Source of the DNA: Anaerolineales bacterium HSG24
GTDB lineage: Bacteria > Chloroflexota > Anaerolineae > 4572-78 > J111
NCBI GenBank assembly: GCA_030377895.1
Contig: JAUCGB010000016.1
Location: forward strand, 1 to 50,832
Direction: 5' to 3'
Length of the DNA: 50,832 bases
Below are positions 27,953 through 35,660 of the stretch, piece after piece; the stretch's first letter is position 1, and each line of letters begins with the position of its first letter. A program made the position numbers and the translations under genes. The notes under the pieces were generated by a model, which saw nothing but the letters and a program-made list of their open reading frames with translations, searched no databases and was not told the origin of the DNA.

Positions 27953-30184
27953 TTATTCGCCATTCAATGTATTGAACGCTGTAACCGAGTTACGGAGCAA
28001 AGCACTATATTTAGCCGCTTCATGACTACTTTTGTAGAGCGTGGCGAAAGTATCAATGTCGCCGTTACGCAAAGCTTCGATTTCGCGAGAGTCTTGGTTG
28101 GCCCCACCAATCAAATCAAACAGGCCAATCAGTTGACACCGCTCGCTAGAGGCAAAGGCTTCGTACATCTCGTTAACATCGTTGTAGCCGACCAAGACAT
28201 AGTTTGTGCCTAACAGTTCGGGTATTCCCATAGAAATCGACTGTTTGGCCGCGGTCTCGTCTAATGTTTGAGCAAACTTAAACGCGGCCCATTCGTCATC
28301 CTGTTTGCCATGATAATCTTGCCAATCGCCGTCGGTCTCAGCCCGCCATTGCTGTTTTTGCCATGGATCATCAGCATCGTAGCGGAAATGTTGCTGGAAC
28401 TTATCGGGATTATCATTACCCCATTTTTCTTGGAAAATGTGAGCCTCAAAACGGATGGTCATACGGCCATCGCTGTCTAAACCTTGGGTGTTGGTCTCAC
28501 AAGCCGGAATAGCCACGGCTAAGGCGATATCAACCCCCAAAATATCGGCAATCAGATTCAGCACCCAGCCATCTCGATTCCAAACTCGGCAGACCCGTCG
28601 GCCTAAGCTGTTTTCGGCCTTGCCCAACGGCAACTGCTCAGTTTTGGGCATGGCCGGAGGCACACCGATGAGTTCGTCGAATCCTTTCAGGAAGGGGTCA
28701 AAATCATCATCACCAATCGAAAAGCTGGGGATTTCGGCATCGTCGCTTAAGCCTAAAATCGTTCGCATTTCTTGTTTGACCTGACTCTTCTCTTCCTCGC
28801 TCAAGTTTGGATTTTTTGATATCCGCGCCCCTTCATAAGGGTTGTTACGCCCCGCGCCAACCAAACCGCCCAAGGTCAAGCCCGCTTTAATCAGCAAGCC
28901 CCATGAATCGGATATACCAATTTTTCGTCCGGCTTGATAGAAGGCATCAATCACATTTTGATTGGTGAACGTCGCATCAGCGGTTGCCTCTGGAGCCAAC
29001 ACGCCTAGCTCTTCCCGCACCAAACGGCGCTCTTCGGGATTCAGGTTTAGTTGCGGTATCGACGCGCCACTATATGGATTATCTCGTCCGAATCCGACTA
29101 AACCACCCAAGGTCAGACCAGCTTGGGTCAGTAAACCCCACGGGGCCGGCTCTATGCCCAACGCTTTCCCGACATTATAGAGGGCATCAATCATGTTTTG
29201 GTTAGTAAAACTGCCCGGCTCGGCGAAGACACCAGTCTCTTTGTCCGGCTGTTTCGCCTCGACCTCTTTTTTGATCGGCGCGGGTGGCTTCTGACTCCGA
29301 GCTATCGCCCCTCGACGCTCTGGACGGGGCATGTTAGCCACTTTGTCCACAATCGGCTTAACTCGTCCATCCTCCATGCGCCATGAGAAAAATTCCCAAT
29401 TCCCTCTATCCTGCGAAGAGAGAATAAAATAGGCTACTGAGTTGATATAGGGATACTTGAACACTTCATTCAACCAGTCGCCAAATTCACGAGCCACATC
29501 CTGCTCCGAAATCGGGATATTATTTTGGCAATTTGAGTTGCCACACTCCAGAATCTCTATCACTTTGTCTGGATATTGCTGATGGTAAAATTTGAAATTC
29601 AGGCCAAAACTTCCACTAAAAATACCGCTAGGGCGACCATCGTTGGGCGTTTGCCAGTAACAATGACAGCCCAACCAGTCAGCCTTCTCAATCGCCGGAC
29701 GACAGATTCGTAACCAAGAACGGTCACGGTGTGCGCCGGCATCGGGCAGAGCCAACCCCGGAAAACCAAGTCGCGTCCAAGGCAAGGCCTGTTTCAAACG
29801 ATCATACGCCTCTAAAAACCATTGGTTAAAACTGCGAGCGTCCTCATCCGTTGCCCCCCAGCCTTCATAACGATGGAGATGGTTCGGTTCATTCAATAGA
29901 TGAAACTTTTGGCAATAGGGTTGATAGTTTTTCATAAGGGGGATCATACGATCCGCAAACTGTTGGGGAGAGGGATGATGCCCTGACCCGATTCTATCAT
30001 CATACAGCCGAGTGATGATCTCAATATCTGAATTAATCTCTTTGACGCGCCGCAACACATCAGGGTGGGTTTGGCTCATCATTTTGATAGCCTCAACTCG
30101 AGAACGACGAATGACATCATAATCGAGGGCCTCGAAATTAGGGTTATTACGTCCGTGTACACCAATACGACTAGTTCTGCTCAT
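27953..30184 (-). CDS. Fusion: TIM-barrel glycosidase-like domain plus N-acetylmuramidase domain
   Basis: A 743-residue protein. Residues 1-290 look like a clan-A TIM-barrel glycosidase: HLLNEPN with acid/base E99 and VIEILECGN with a possible nucleophile E213. Two repeats of about 70 residues follow (325 and 406), each with FTNQN(M/V)IDA, WGLL..AGLTLGGLVG(F/A)GR and NPY.GA, perhaps wall-binding. The C-terminal 200 residues fit the N-acetylmuramidase (DUF3380) family: ACETNTQG with candidate catalytic E563, DGRMTIRFEAHIF, and MGIPELLGTNYVLVGY. No signal peptide is present, so export would need another route or lysis. The role may be peptidoglycan or polysaccharide turnover. An AGGAGA site precedes the ATG. 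Confidence 0.75.
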   Translation of the reverse strand: MSRTSRIGVHGRNNPNFEALDYDVIRRSRVEAIKMMSQTHPDVLRRVKEINSDIEIITRLYDDRIGSGHHPSPQQFADRMIPLMKNYQPYCQKFHLLNEPNHLHRYEGWGATDEDARSFNQWFLEAYDRLKQALPWTRLGFPGLALPDAGAHRDRSWLRICRPAIEKADWLGCHCYWQTPNDGRPSGIFSGSFGLNFKFYHQQYPDKVIEILECGNSNCQNNIPISEQDVAREFGDWLNEVFKYPYINSVAYFILSSQDRGNWEFFSWRMEDGRVKPIVDKVANMPRPERRGAIARSQKPPAPIKKEVEAKQPDKETGVFAEPGSFTNQNMIDALYNVGKALGIEPAPWGLLTQAGLTLGGLVGFGRDNPYSGASIPQLNLNPEERRLVREELGVLAPEATADATFTNQNVIDAFYQAGRKIGISDSWGLLIKAGLTLGGLVGAGRNNPYEGARISKNPNLSEEEKSQVKQEMRTILGLSDDAEIPSFSIGDDDFDPFLKGFDELIGVPPAMPKTEQLPLGKAENSLGRRVCRVWNRDGWVLNLIADILGVDIALAVAIPACETNTQGLDSDGRMTIRFEAHIFQEKWGNDNPDKFQQHFRYDADDPWQKQQWRAETDGDWQDYHGKQDDEWAAFKFAQTLDETAAKQSISMGIPELLGTNYVLVGYNDVNEMYEAFASSERCQLIGLFDLIGGANQDSREIEALRNGDIDTFATLYKSSHEAAKYSALLRNSVTAFNTLNGE

Positions 30185-30334
30185 GAGTGAATCTCCTATG
30201 AAAGATGTTAGATTTTGGAATTTTGGATTGTTGTCTGGGTATACATGTTCAAATAAATTCTGGCCGTTTCACTTAATATTGAATTTTTATGTCGATTTAA
30301 TCAGCTACCTAAAATGCACAAGCTAATTAATGCT

Positions 30335-30450
30335 TTCAGTACCCGACATGTTGGCTTAGTTAAGACTAAATTTTAATAGAATTAACATGATTTTTCTCTT
30401 TTAATCTTGTCAAATATGAGTTTAAGCTAAAACGTTTGTCGGGTAACAAA
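30335..30450. repeat. 116-bp MITE-like element (TACCCGAC family) inside another repeat
   Basis: Ends are TTCAGTACCCGACA and TTGTCGGGTAACAAA. Flanks attaatgct (30,326-30,334) and actaatgct (30,451-30,459) match at eight of nine bases. The surrounding sequence (AATGCACAAGCTAATTAATGCT | ACTAATGCTCATT) resembles the end of the element nested at 4109-4339, so the nesting is reversed here. The remainder of 30,185-30,695 has no coding frame. Confidence 0.75.
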
Positions 30451-30695
30451 ACTAATGCTCATTCATAAGGAAGGCCAAAACTTTTCTACTATAGTACAAC
30501 CAACTGTATTGTAAAACAGATTGTGATATTTGTGCAATTATGCAACTTGACAAAGTAGCGTGAGGAGTGAATTTAACATATTCACGTTTCATGCCAAATC
30601 CGCCATCACTACGCTTTTTTTACAGATAGACTCATCTGTGCTAAGATTGTTTTCCAGCATTAAAAAAATTTACAAGAAAGCAGGTACAAAATATT

Positions 30696-31796
30696 TTGTG
30701 GCAAAAAATCATATCTATAATCAATGAACACGAAAAGTTCGTCATCACCTCCCATACTAACCCCGACTGCGATGCCCTTGGCTCGGAGTTAGCTTTAGCC
30801 GCCCATTTACGAGCGATGGGTAAAAGTGTTCTGATCATGAACAGCGATCCTGTTCCGCCCACATGTTGGTTTATAGACCGTAAAAATAAGGCCAAGCGAT
30901 TTCATAAAAACAGTAGACATCTCCACAAACTGGATGAAGCCGAGGTGGTTATTGTGGTCGATGTGTCTGGATGGGAACGGATTGGCCGAGTGGGTGATAA
31001 GTTGGCTCAAACTAAATCATTCAAAATCTGCATCGACCATCACCCGGATCCGATTGATTTTGCTGATGTGGCGGTGATTGATACCTCTGCCGCCGCGGCC
31101 GCAGAACTGATATACAGCCTCCTCGTAGAGATGGGAGCTACCTTTACCCCACGCATGGCGCAAGCCCTGTATGCCGGGATTCTGACCGACACAGGCGGCT
31201 TTCGTTTCCCAAAAACCAGTCCTAAAACCCACCAAATTATAGCTGACTTGATCGGGCATGGGGCTGATCCGCTCCATATATACAAACAAGTCTATGAGCA
31301 GTCTTCCCTTGCTCGGACACGGGTTAAAGGGTACCTGTTGAGTAACATTGAGACTGCCGCTGACGGACAGATTGCCTACTATTCGATTAGCCAAAAAACG
31401 CTCAAAGAACACAATATCGCCTTTGGTCATCTTAACGGTTTTGCTGGTTTGGGGCATGAGATTAGAAAGGTGCGGGTGACGATTTACTGTGTCGAGGCCA
31501 GCCCCAATCGGATTAAAATCAGCTTGCGGAGTGATGGCTCGGTCACTATCAATCAAATTGCTATGGAGTATGGGGGTGGGGGGCATCCCTCTGCCGCCGG
31601 AGCAAGCACGGAAGGTCAACTTGATGAAATAGTCGCAGGATTGGTTGACAAAGCCACCCTTCTGCTAGAAAAAGCGGCAGCAGAAGCGGCAGAAGCAGAA
31701 GCAGCAGAAGTAGCAACGACAGAAGCAGAAGCAGAAGCAGCAGAAGTAGCAGAAGCGGCAGAAGTAGCAGAAGAAGCGGTAACAACGTCACCATAA
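30696..31796 (+). CDS. DHH/DHHA1 phosphoesterase, NrnA-like
   Basis: A 366-residue cytoplasmic enzyme with the DHH signatures SHTNPDCDALGSE, VDVSGWERIG, ICIDHHPDP and GILTDTGGF, and the DHHA1 motif GGGGHPSAAGAS. This matches NrnA-type nanoRNases, which degrade short RNA oligomers, c-di-nucleotide products or pAp. A TTG start is used at 30,696, with AAAGCAGG upstream. An unusual 45-residue Ala/Glu-rich tail (from imperfect gcagaag repeats) extends past the family end, and a helical linker is likely. Next gene on this strand is the FmdB protein, with a palindromic element between. Confidence 0.87.
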   Translation: MWQKIISIINEHEKFVITSHTNPDCDALGSELALAAHLRAMGKSVLIMNSDPVPPTCWFIDRKNKAKRFHKNSRHLHKLDEAEVVIVVDVSGWERIGRVGDKLAQTKSFKICIDHHPDPIDFADVAVIDTSAAAAAELIYSLLVEMGATFTPRMAQALYAGILTDTGGFRFPKTSPKTHQIIADLIGHGADPLHIYKQVYEQSSLARTRVKGYLLSNIETAADGQIAYYSISQKTLKEHNIAFGHLNGFAGLGHEIRKVRVTIYCVEASPNRIKISLRSDGSVTINQIAMEYGGGGHPSAAGASTEGQLDEIVAGLVDKATLLLEKAAAEAAEAEAAEVATTEAEAEAAEVAEAAEVAEEAVTTSP

Positions 31797-31798
31797 TC

Positions 31799-31888
31799 GT
31801 CAACTTAAAAAATTCGTAGTAGGCACTTTGGTAGTACTACTTTAATGCCTTGAAAGGCGATGAATCGCCTACTACAAACGTTAAGTTG
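31799..31888. repeat. 90-bp palindromic element with GTCAACTTAA ends
   Basis: Ends GTCAACTTAA and GTTAAGTTG; interior carries TCGTAGTAGGCA and CCTACTACAAACG, which pair. An inverted relative is at 33,451-33,530. It starts three bases after the phosphoesterase stop. Its ends partly match those of the GGCTATCAAC family (TCAACTTAACG), but no target duplication was seen. Confidence 0.65.
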
Positions 31889-31986
31889 CTCTAATCACAT
31901 GGATGGATTGGCGTTCATCTTATAAAGTTCTAACAATTATCATTTATACTAAAGTAGCTTAGTTTAATGCAAGGAGGTTATAATCA

Positions 31987-32304
31987 ATGCCAATTTATGA
32001 ATATCGGTGTCCAGAATGTGGGAAAATATTTGAGAAACGGCAAAGTTTTAATGCCGCACCAGTAATAGATTGTGTGGAGTGTAATTTTACCGGAGCCAAG
32101 CGGCGGATAACTGCGCCGGCCATTGTGTTTAAGGGGAGTGGCTTTTATGTCACCGATACGCGCAATGGTAACTCAAAAAGTACGTCGCCGAGCAGTAACG
32201 GTAATAAAAAACCAGATGGTAGCGCCAAAACAACCGCAAAACCATCTGATAATAAATCATCGACTAACAGTAAAAAAGTTAAAACAGAAGCAACTGCGAC
32301 ATAA
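31987..32304 (+). CDS. FmdB-family zinc-ribbon protein
   Basis: A 105-residue protein starting MPIYEYRCPECGKIFE, with two CxxC pairs (CPEC and CVEC) forming a zinc ribbon, and the family C-terminal AIVFKGSGFYVTD. The function of FmdB proteins is unclear (regulatory or metal-related). The last 40 residues are Ser/Lys/Thr-rich and probably disordered. It has a very good ribosome site, AAGGAGG, ahead of the ATG and a terminator close behind, so it is likely a well-expressed single gene. Confidence 0.93.
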   Translation: MPIYEYRCPECGKIFEKRQSFNAAPVIDCVECNFTGAKRRITAPAIVFKGSGFYVTDTRNGNSKSTSPSSNGNKKPDGSAKTTAKPSDNKSSTNSKKVKTEATAT

Positions 32305-32334
32305 TTAGTTTAACTATTCAATATCGAATATAAC

Positions 32335-32362
32335 AAAAAGCTCGGTAAATGCCGAGCTTTTT
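32335..32362. terminator. Rho-independent terminator after FmdB gene
   Basis: An 11-base perfect stem AAAAAGCTCGG/CCGAGCTTTTT with a six-base loop, between convergent genes. The A- and T-rich ends allow it to work in both directions. Confidence 0.9.
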
Positions 32363-32378
32363 GTTTATTTCGTAATCG

Positions 32379-33377
32379 TTACCCCTTCCGTTTTAGAACC
32401 AACGCCCAAATACCCGTTGGTTTCGCCGGAGAGCGTTCAACCAACTCAAAACTGGGCATGTCGAACAGATTGAGGGAGATGTTGGTTCGCCGGACAAAGG
32501 CTGGTTCACGGGGTTTGCTGGCCCATGACGCTAACAAATCGTCTAAGGGGACATTTTGCATGCCCAAGGTTGAGCCAGCAATTTTGACTCGACGGGTAAT
32601 CGTGTTAATGCTTTCCACGACTAAAAAATGACCAAACGAACCGTTTTTGTCGCCCGTCACTTGATATTTGCCGTTCACTTTTTTGACCCGCACTAGCACA
32701 ATCACAACCGCCTTTTGGTTGATGAGGCGGTTTAAGTCACTCAGTTGATAAGTTCGACTCTGCTCAATGGTGAAGGGATGGCCGAGTTGTTTGTTCAAAA
32801 TCACAGCGGTGTTGACCAGTCCAGAGACGGTGATGCCATGCGCTCCAAAGTCGTTACGGACGGCAATATTTCGCAGATAAGGGTACTTAAACTTGGCCCC
32901 TAAGCCCTGCATGCTCGCATAAAGAGCGACCGGGCCACAGGCGTTGTTCGACCCGGCAGGGAAAAACGGTTCGGGATACTGTAACTGGTCGATAATCGGA
33001 ATTTTACCGGCCCGTCCGAGCGCGATCAGTTCGAGCGATTTGAACAGAGTGTTGGTATCAATATTAAAATTGGCGATTTCTCTAGGCCGAGGAGTGGGAA
33101 TAAACTCGGAGGTGAAGTTCCCATCTTGAAACATTTGGGTCGCTACCGGCGTAGGCGGAATGGTCGGGGTGGGGGTAACAGTTGGACCCGGCCCGGCCCA
33201 AGTGGGTCGAGGGGTGGGGGTAAAGGTTGGCCTCAAAGGGAATGGAGTCGATTGGGCAACGACCGTGGTGGGATTTATCATGGCAAAATAGTAGACAAAT
33301 CCAACAAAAATGAATAGGTCAAGCATGATAATACCGGCTAACATATATAGCCATTGTTTTAAGGTCAGATGAGGCAT
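32379..33377 (-). CDS. Membrane-anchored C39-like cysteine peptidase family protein
   Basis: A 332-residue protein. One TM helix (about 8-28) anchors it, followed by a Pro/Thr-rich spacer (TPTPRPT, VTPTPTIPPTP) and an extracellular domain. The domain contains NNACGPVALYASM with a candidate catalytic Cys and GHFLVVESI with a candidate His, the C39/papain-like order. The wider spacing and lack of a clear third residue leave activity uncertain; it may be a non-processing relative. The start is 33,377 because GGAGGG lies seven bases upstream. Convergent with FmdB. Confidence 0.65.
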   Translation of the reverse strand: MPHLTLKQWLYMLAGIIMLDLFIFVGFVYYFAMINPTTVVAQSTPFPLRPTFTPTPRPTWAGPGPTVTPTPTIPPTPVATQMFQDGNFTSEFIPTPRPREIANFNIDTNTLFKSLELIALGRAGKIPIIDQLQYPEPFFPAGSNNACGPVALYASMQGLGAKFKYPYLRNIAVRNDFGAHGITVSGLVNTAVILNKQLGHPFTIEQSRTYQLSDLNRLINQKAVVIVLVRVKKVNGKYQVTGDKNGSFGHFLVVESINTITRRVKIAGSTLGMQNVPLDDLLASWASKPREPAFVRRTNISLNLFDMPSFELVERSPAKPTGIWALVLKRKG

Positions 33378-33450
33378 GGACAAACCCTCCGTGGTGATAT
33401 TCAACTTTACCATAGGGCGAAATCCATGTCAATGAAGAACAATCATAAGT

Positions 33451-33530
33451 GTCAACTTAACGTTTGTAGTAGACGATTTATCGCCCCTCAAAGGCACTGA
33501 AGTGCCTACTACGAACTTTTTTAGGTTGAC
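33451..33530. repeat. 80-bp palindromic element with GTCAACTTAA end
   Basis: Inverted, slightly shorter relative of the element at 31,799-31,888 (ends GTCAACTTAACG and GGTTGAC, GTAGTAG interior). Followed by a short imperfect tandem GAAGAACAAT repeat to about 33,575. No coding frame is evident in 33,414-33,904. Confidence 0.6.
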
Positions 33531-33653
33531 AGTCATGGAAGAACAATGAAGAACAATGAAAAACAATGAAGAACGTGGCTATGTGATGATGGTTTGGAAA
33601 ACCTTGTCAGCAAGAATTGGTGAACGGATTACATCTCTACCTGTATTATGACG

Positions 33654-33794
33654 CTAAGTACCGGACAAAACAGTTAGGACACGGATAAACGCTGATACAC
33701 ACGGATTTTTTAGGCTTATCTGTGTGTATCCGTGTTTATCCGTGTCCCTTTTTTCTTTTGTAACAAGTTCAATCTTTTTTTGTCCTGTACTCAG
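33654..33794. repeat. 141-bp MITE-like element with 9-bp target duplication
   Basis: Ends CTAAGTACCGGACA and TGTCCTGTACTCAG. The interior is one long hairpin made from GGACACGGATAAAC / TTTATCCGTGTCC arms. Direct repeats attatgacg (33,645-33,653 and 33,795-33,803) match fully. It sits 110 bases before the Ras-like GTPase gene. Confidence 0.85.
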
Positions 33795-33904
33795 ATTATG
33801 ACGGCAAAATGGTTAGGCCAAAAATACTGCTAAAAGTTGTGTAGAATGAATACAAGCCTTAAAATAGTAAGAGAACTATTATAATCTAAAAACGGGATAC
33901 GAAA

Positions 33905-34441
33905 ATGGCAATTATTAATAACAAACCGTTGTTTCAGGTGAAAGTTATTTTAGCGGGTGATGGCGCGGTGGGTAAAAGTAGCCTCCTGCGTCGTTATGTC
34001 TTTCATGATTTTATCGACGAACACAAGATGACCATCGGCATGGATGCTCAGAGCAAGTTGACGCGAGTGCCGGGTTTGGGGGTGGTGAAAGTCCACATGT
34101 GGGATTTGGCCGGACAGCCTCAATGGGCCTCCGTGCGAGAGGGGTTCTATCTTGGCTCTCACGCCATGGCCCTCGTGTTTGATGTTAGTCGTGCGGAAAC
34201 GATTCAAGAACTACCGAACTGGATTAAAGAGTGTCGCAAAAAAGCACCCGGTATTCCGGTTTTGATGGTGGCTAATAAAATAGATTTACCCCACCGCGTA
34301 CCAGTTAAAAAAATAGCTAGGTGGACCAAAGAGCAAGGCTACGAATACATTGAAACCAGCCCTAAAACAGGGCTTAATGTTGATATTATGTTTAAACAAT
34401 TGGGGATAATGGGCGTTAATTTTGTTCTAAAACGACGTTAA
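33905..34441 (+). CDS. Ras/Rab-like small GTPase
   Basis: A 178-residue single-domain GTPase. G1 is GDGAVGKSS, G2 Thr lies in KMTIGMD, G3 is WDLAGQ (with the catalytic Gln), G4 is NKID, and G5 is ETSPKTG. The set is complete, so it should switch between GTP and GDP. It lacks a C-terminal prenylation Cys, as in other bacterial Ras-like proteins (MglA-related or Rab-like). Start ATG has only a weak GGGATACG sequence upstream. No GAP or exchange factor (Roadblock/MglB) gene is next to it. The binding-protein operon starts 203 bases downstream, with a hairpin between. Confidence 0.92.
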   Translation: MAIINNKPLFQVKVILAGDGAVGKSSLLRRYVFHDFIDEHKMTIGMDAQSKLTRVPGLGVVKVHMWDLAGQPQWASVREGFYLGSHAMALVFDVSRAETIQELPNWIKECRKKAPGIPVLMVANKIDLPHRVPVKKIARWTKEQGYEYIETSPKTGLNVDIMFKQLGIMGVNFVLKRR

Positions 34442-34457
34442 TTATGATGAGGCGTAA

Positions 34458-34502
34458 TCATTCAGCCCCCCTTGTTCCCAAACCCAGTTTGGGGCTGAAT
34501 GA
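34458..34502. terminator. Hairpin after GTPase gene
   Basis: Twelve-base arms TCATTCAGCCCC/GGGGCTGAATGA around a 21-base loop, beginning 17 bases after the GTPase stop. Related to the inverted repeat at 221-261. No T run follows, so its role as a terminator is uncertain. Confidence 0.5.
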
Positions 34503-34643
34503 TATATAGTGGCAAAGTGACTTCTGTTTTGTATAGCAAATTGCCGCCCATTATTCAAAAATTGGCTTTTATTTCTATTCACATGCACCCACAATTTGAT
34601 GACGGGGTATTTTACTTGAAGATCGCCAAACGGAAAGGCATCA

Positions 34644-35660
34644 ATGCACCTCACTATTAAAGTTTTTATCTTACCAATTATTTTTGTTCTGTTATTTGGT
34701 GGCTGTAACAACCAGCCTCCTAATGATGAAATATCTTCAACTGCAACAGTCGTTACAACGCCTGCGTTGGAGCAGGATGTAATCACTGGGACGCGGATTG
34801 TTTTTGTTACTCATGGGGCGACCTCCAATCCATTTTGGGCTGTGGTCAAACGCGGGGCTGACCAAGCCGCTACCGATTTTAGCCTCACCGTTGAATATCG
34901 TAGCCCCAAAGAATTCGACATGGAATTGATGGCTCAAATGGTTGAGGAGGTTGTTACCACCTCGCCGGATGCTCTAGTCGTCTCAATTCCAGATGTGGAA
35001 GCCTTAACACCGGCTATCGAAAATGGGATTCGGGCCAATATCCCTGTTATCTCGATTAACGCGGGTCGAGAAGCCGCGACAAACTTGGGTGTATTAACTC
35101 ATATCGGGCAGTTGGAGTATGAGGCCGGCTCTCAAGCCGGAAAACGTTTGGTCAGGGCAGGAGTACGGCATGGCTTTTGCGTAAACCAAGAGGTTGGAAA
35201 TCTGGCTATTGACGCTCGTTGTCAAGGGTTTTCCGATGCCATGTTGGAGGTCGGTGGTATTGCTGATACACTAGCCGTAGATCAAACTGACCTCGTCGCC
35301 ACCCAACAACGAATCGGCATGGCCCTAGAAGCGGTCTCTACGGTTGATGGCATTTTGACGGGGGGGAGCATCGGGATTGCGGCTCTAAAATCGCTCAAAG
35401 AGAAAAATATGCTCGACAAGGTCACGTTAGCCACGTTTGACCTATCACCTGAAATTATTGAAGCAATTCAAAATGAAGAGATATTATTTGCCGTTGACCA
35501 ACAACAATATCTACAGGGATATTTGCCTGTTATGTTGTTACATCTCTATCTGAGCAATGGACATGTCCCCGTCAACGATGTAACTCCAACCGGCCCAGGA
35601 TTCGTGACCATAGAGAATGTGGACGCGGTCTTAGAAGCCACGGAAAAAGGAACTCGCTAA
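34644..35660 (+). CDS. Sugar-type periplasmic-binding lipoprotein (Peripla_BP_4)
   Basis: A 338-residue lipoprotein: signal helix followed by lipobox LFGGC, so Cys would be lipidated near residue 21. The mature part has the class-I sugar-binding fold of the ribose-binding type: IVFVTHGATSNPFWAVVKRGADQAA, PDALVVSIPDVEAL, and VDQQQYLQGYLPVMLLHLYLSN. The ligand is probably a sugar or related small molecule, unknown. It starts a tightly spaced gene run: its stop codon overlaps the next start (TAATG). Confidence 0.85.
   Translation: MHLTIKVFILPIIFVLLFGGCNNQPPNDEISSTATVVTTPALEQDVITGTRIVFVTHGATSNPFWAVVKRGADQAATDFSLTVEYRSPKEFDMELMAQMVEEVVTTSPDALVVSIPDVEALTPAIENGIRANIPVISINAGREAATNLGVLTHIGQLEYEAGSQAGKRLVRAGVRHGFCVNQEVGNLAIDARCQGFSDAMLEVGGIADTLAVDQTDLVATQQRIGMALEAVSTVDGILTGGSIGIAALKSLKEKNMLDKVTLATFDLSPEIIEAIQNEEILFAVDQQQYLQGYLPVMLLHLYLSNGHVPVNDVTPTGPGFVTIENVDAVLEATEKGTR

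Noticed and set aside
31561..31803. Minus-strand frame encoding a poly-Leu protein
   Set aside because: It is the complement of the gcagaag repeat in the phosphoesterase tail.
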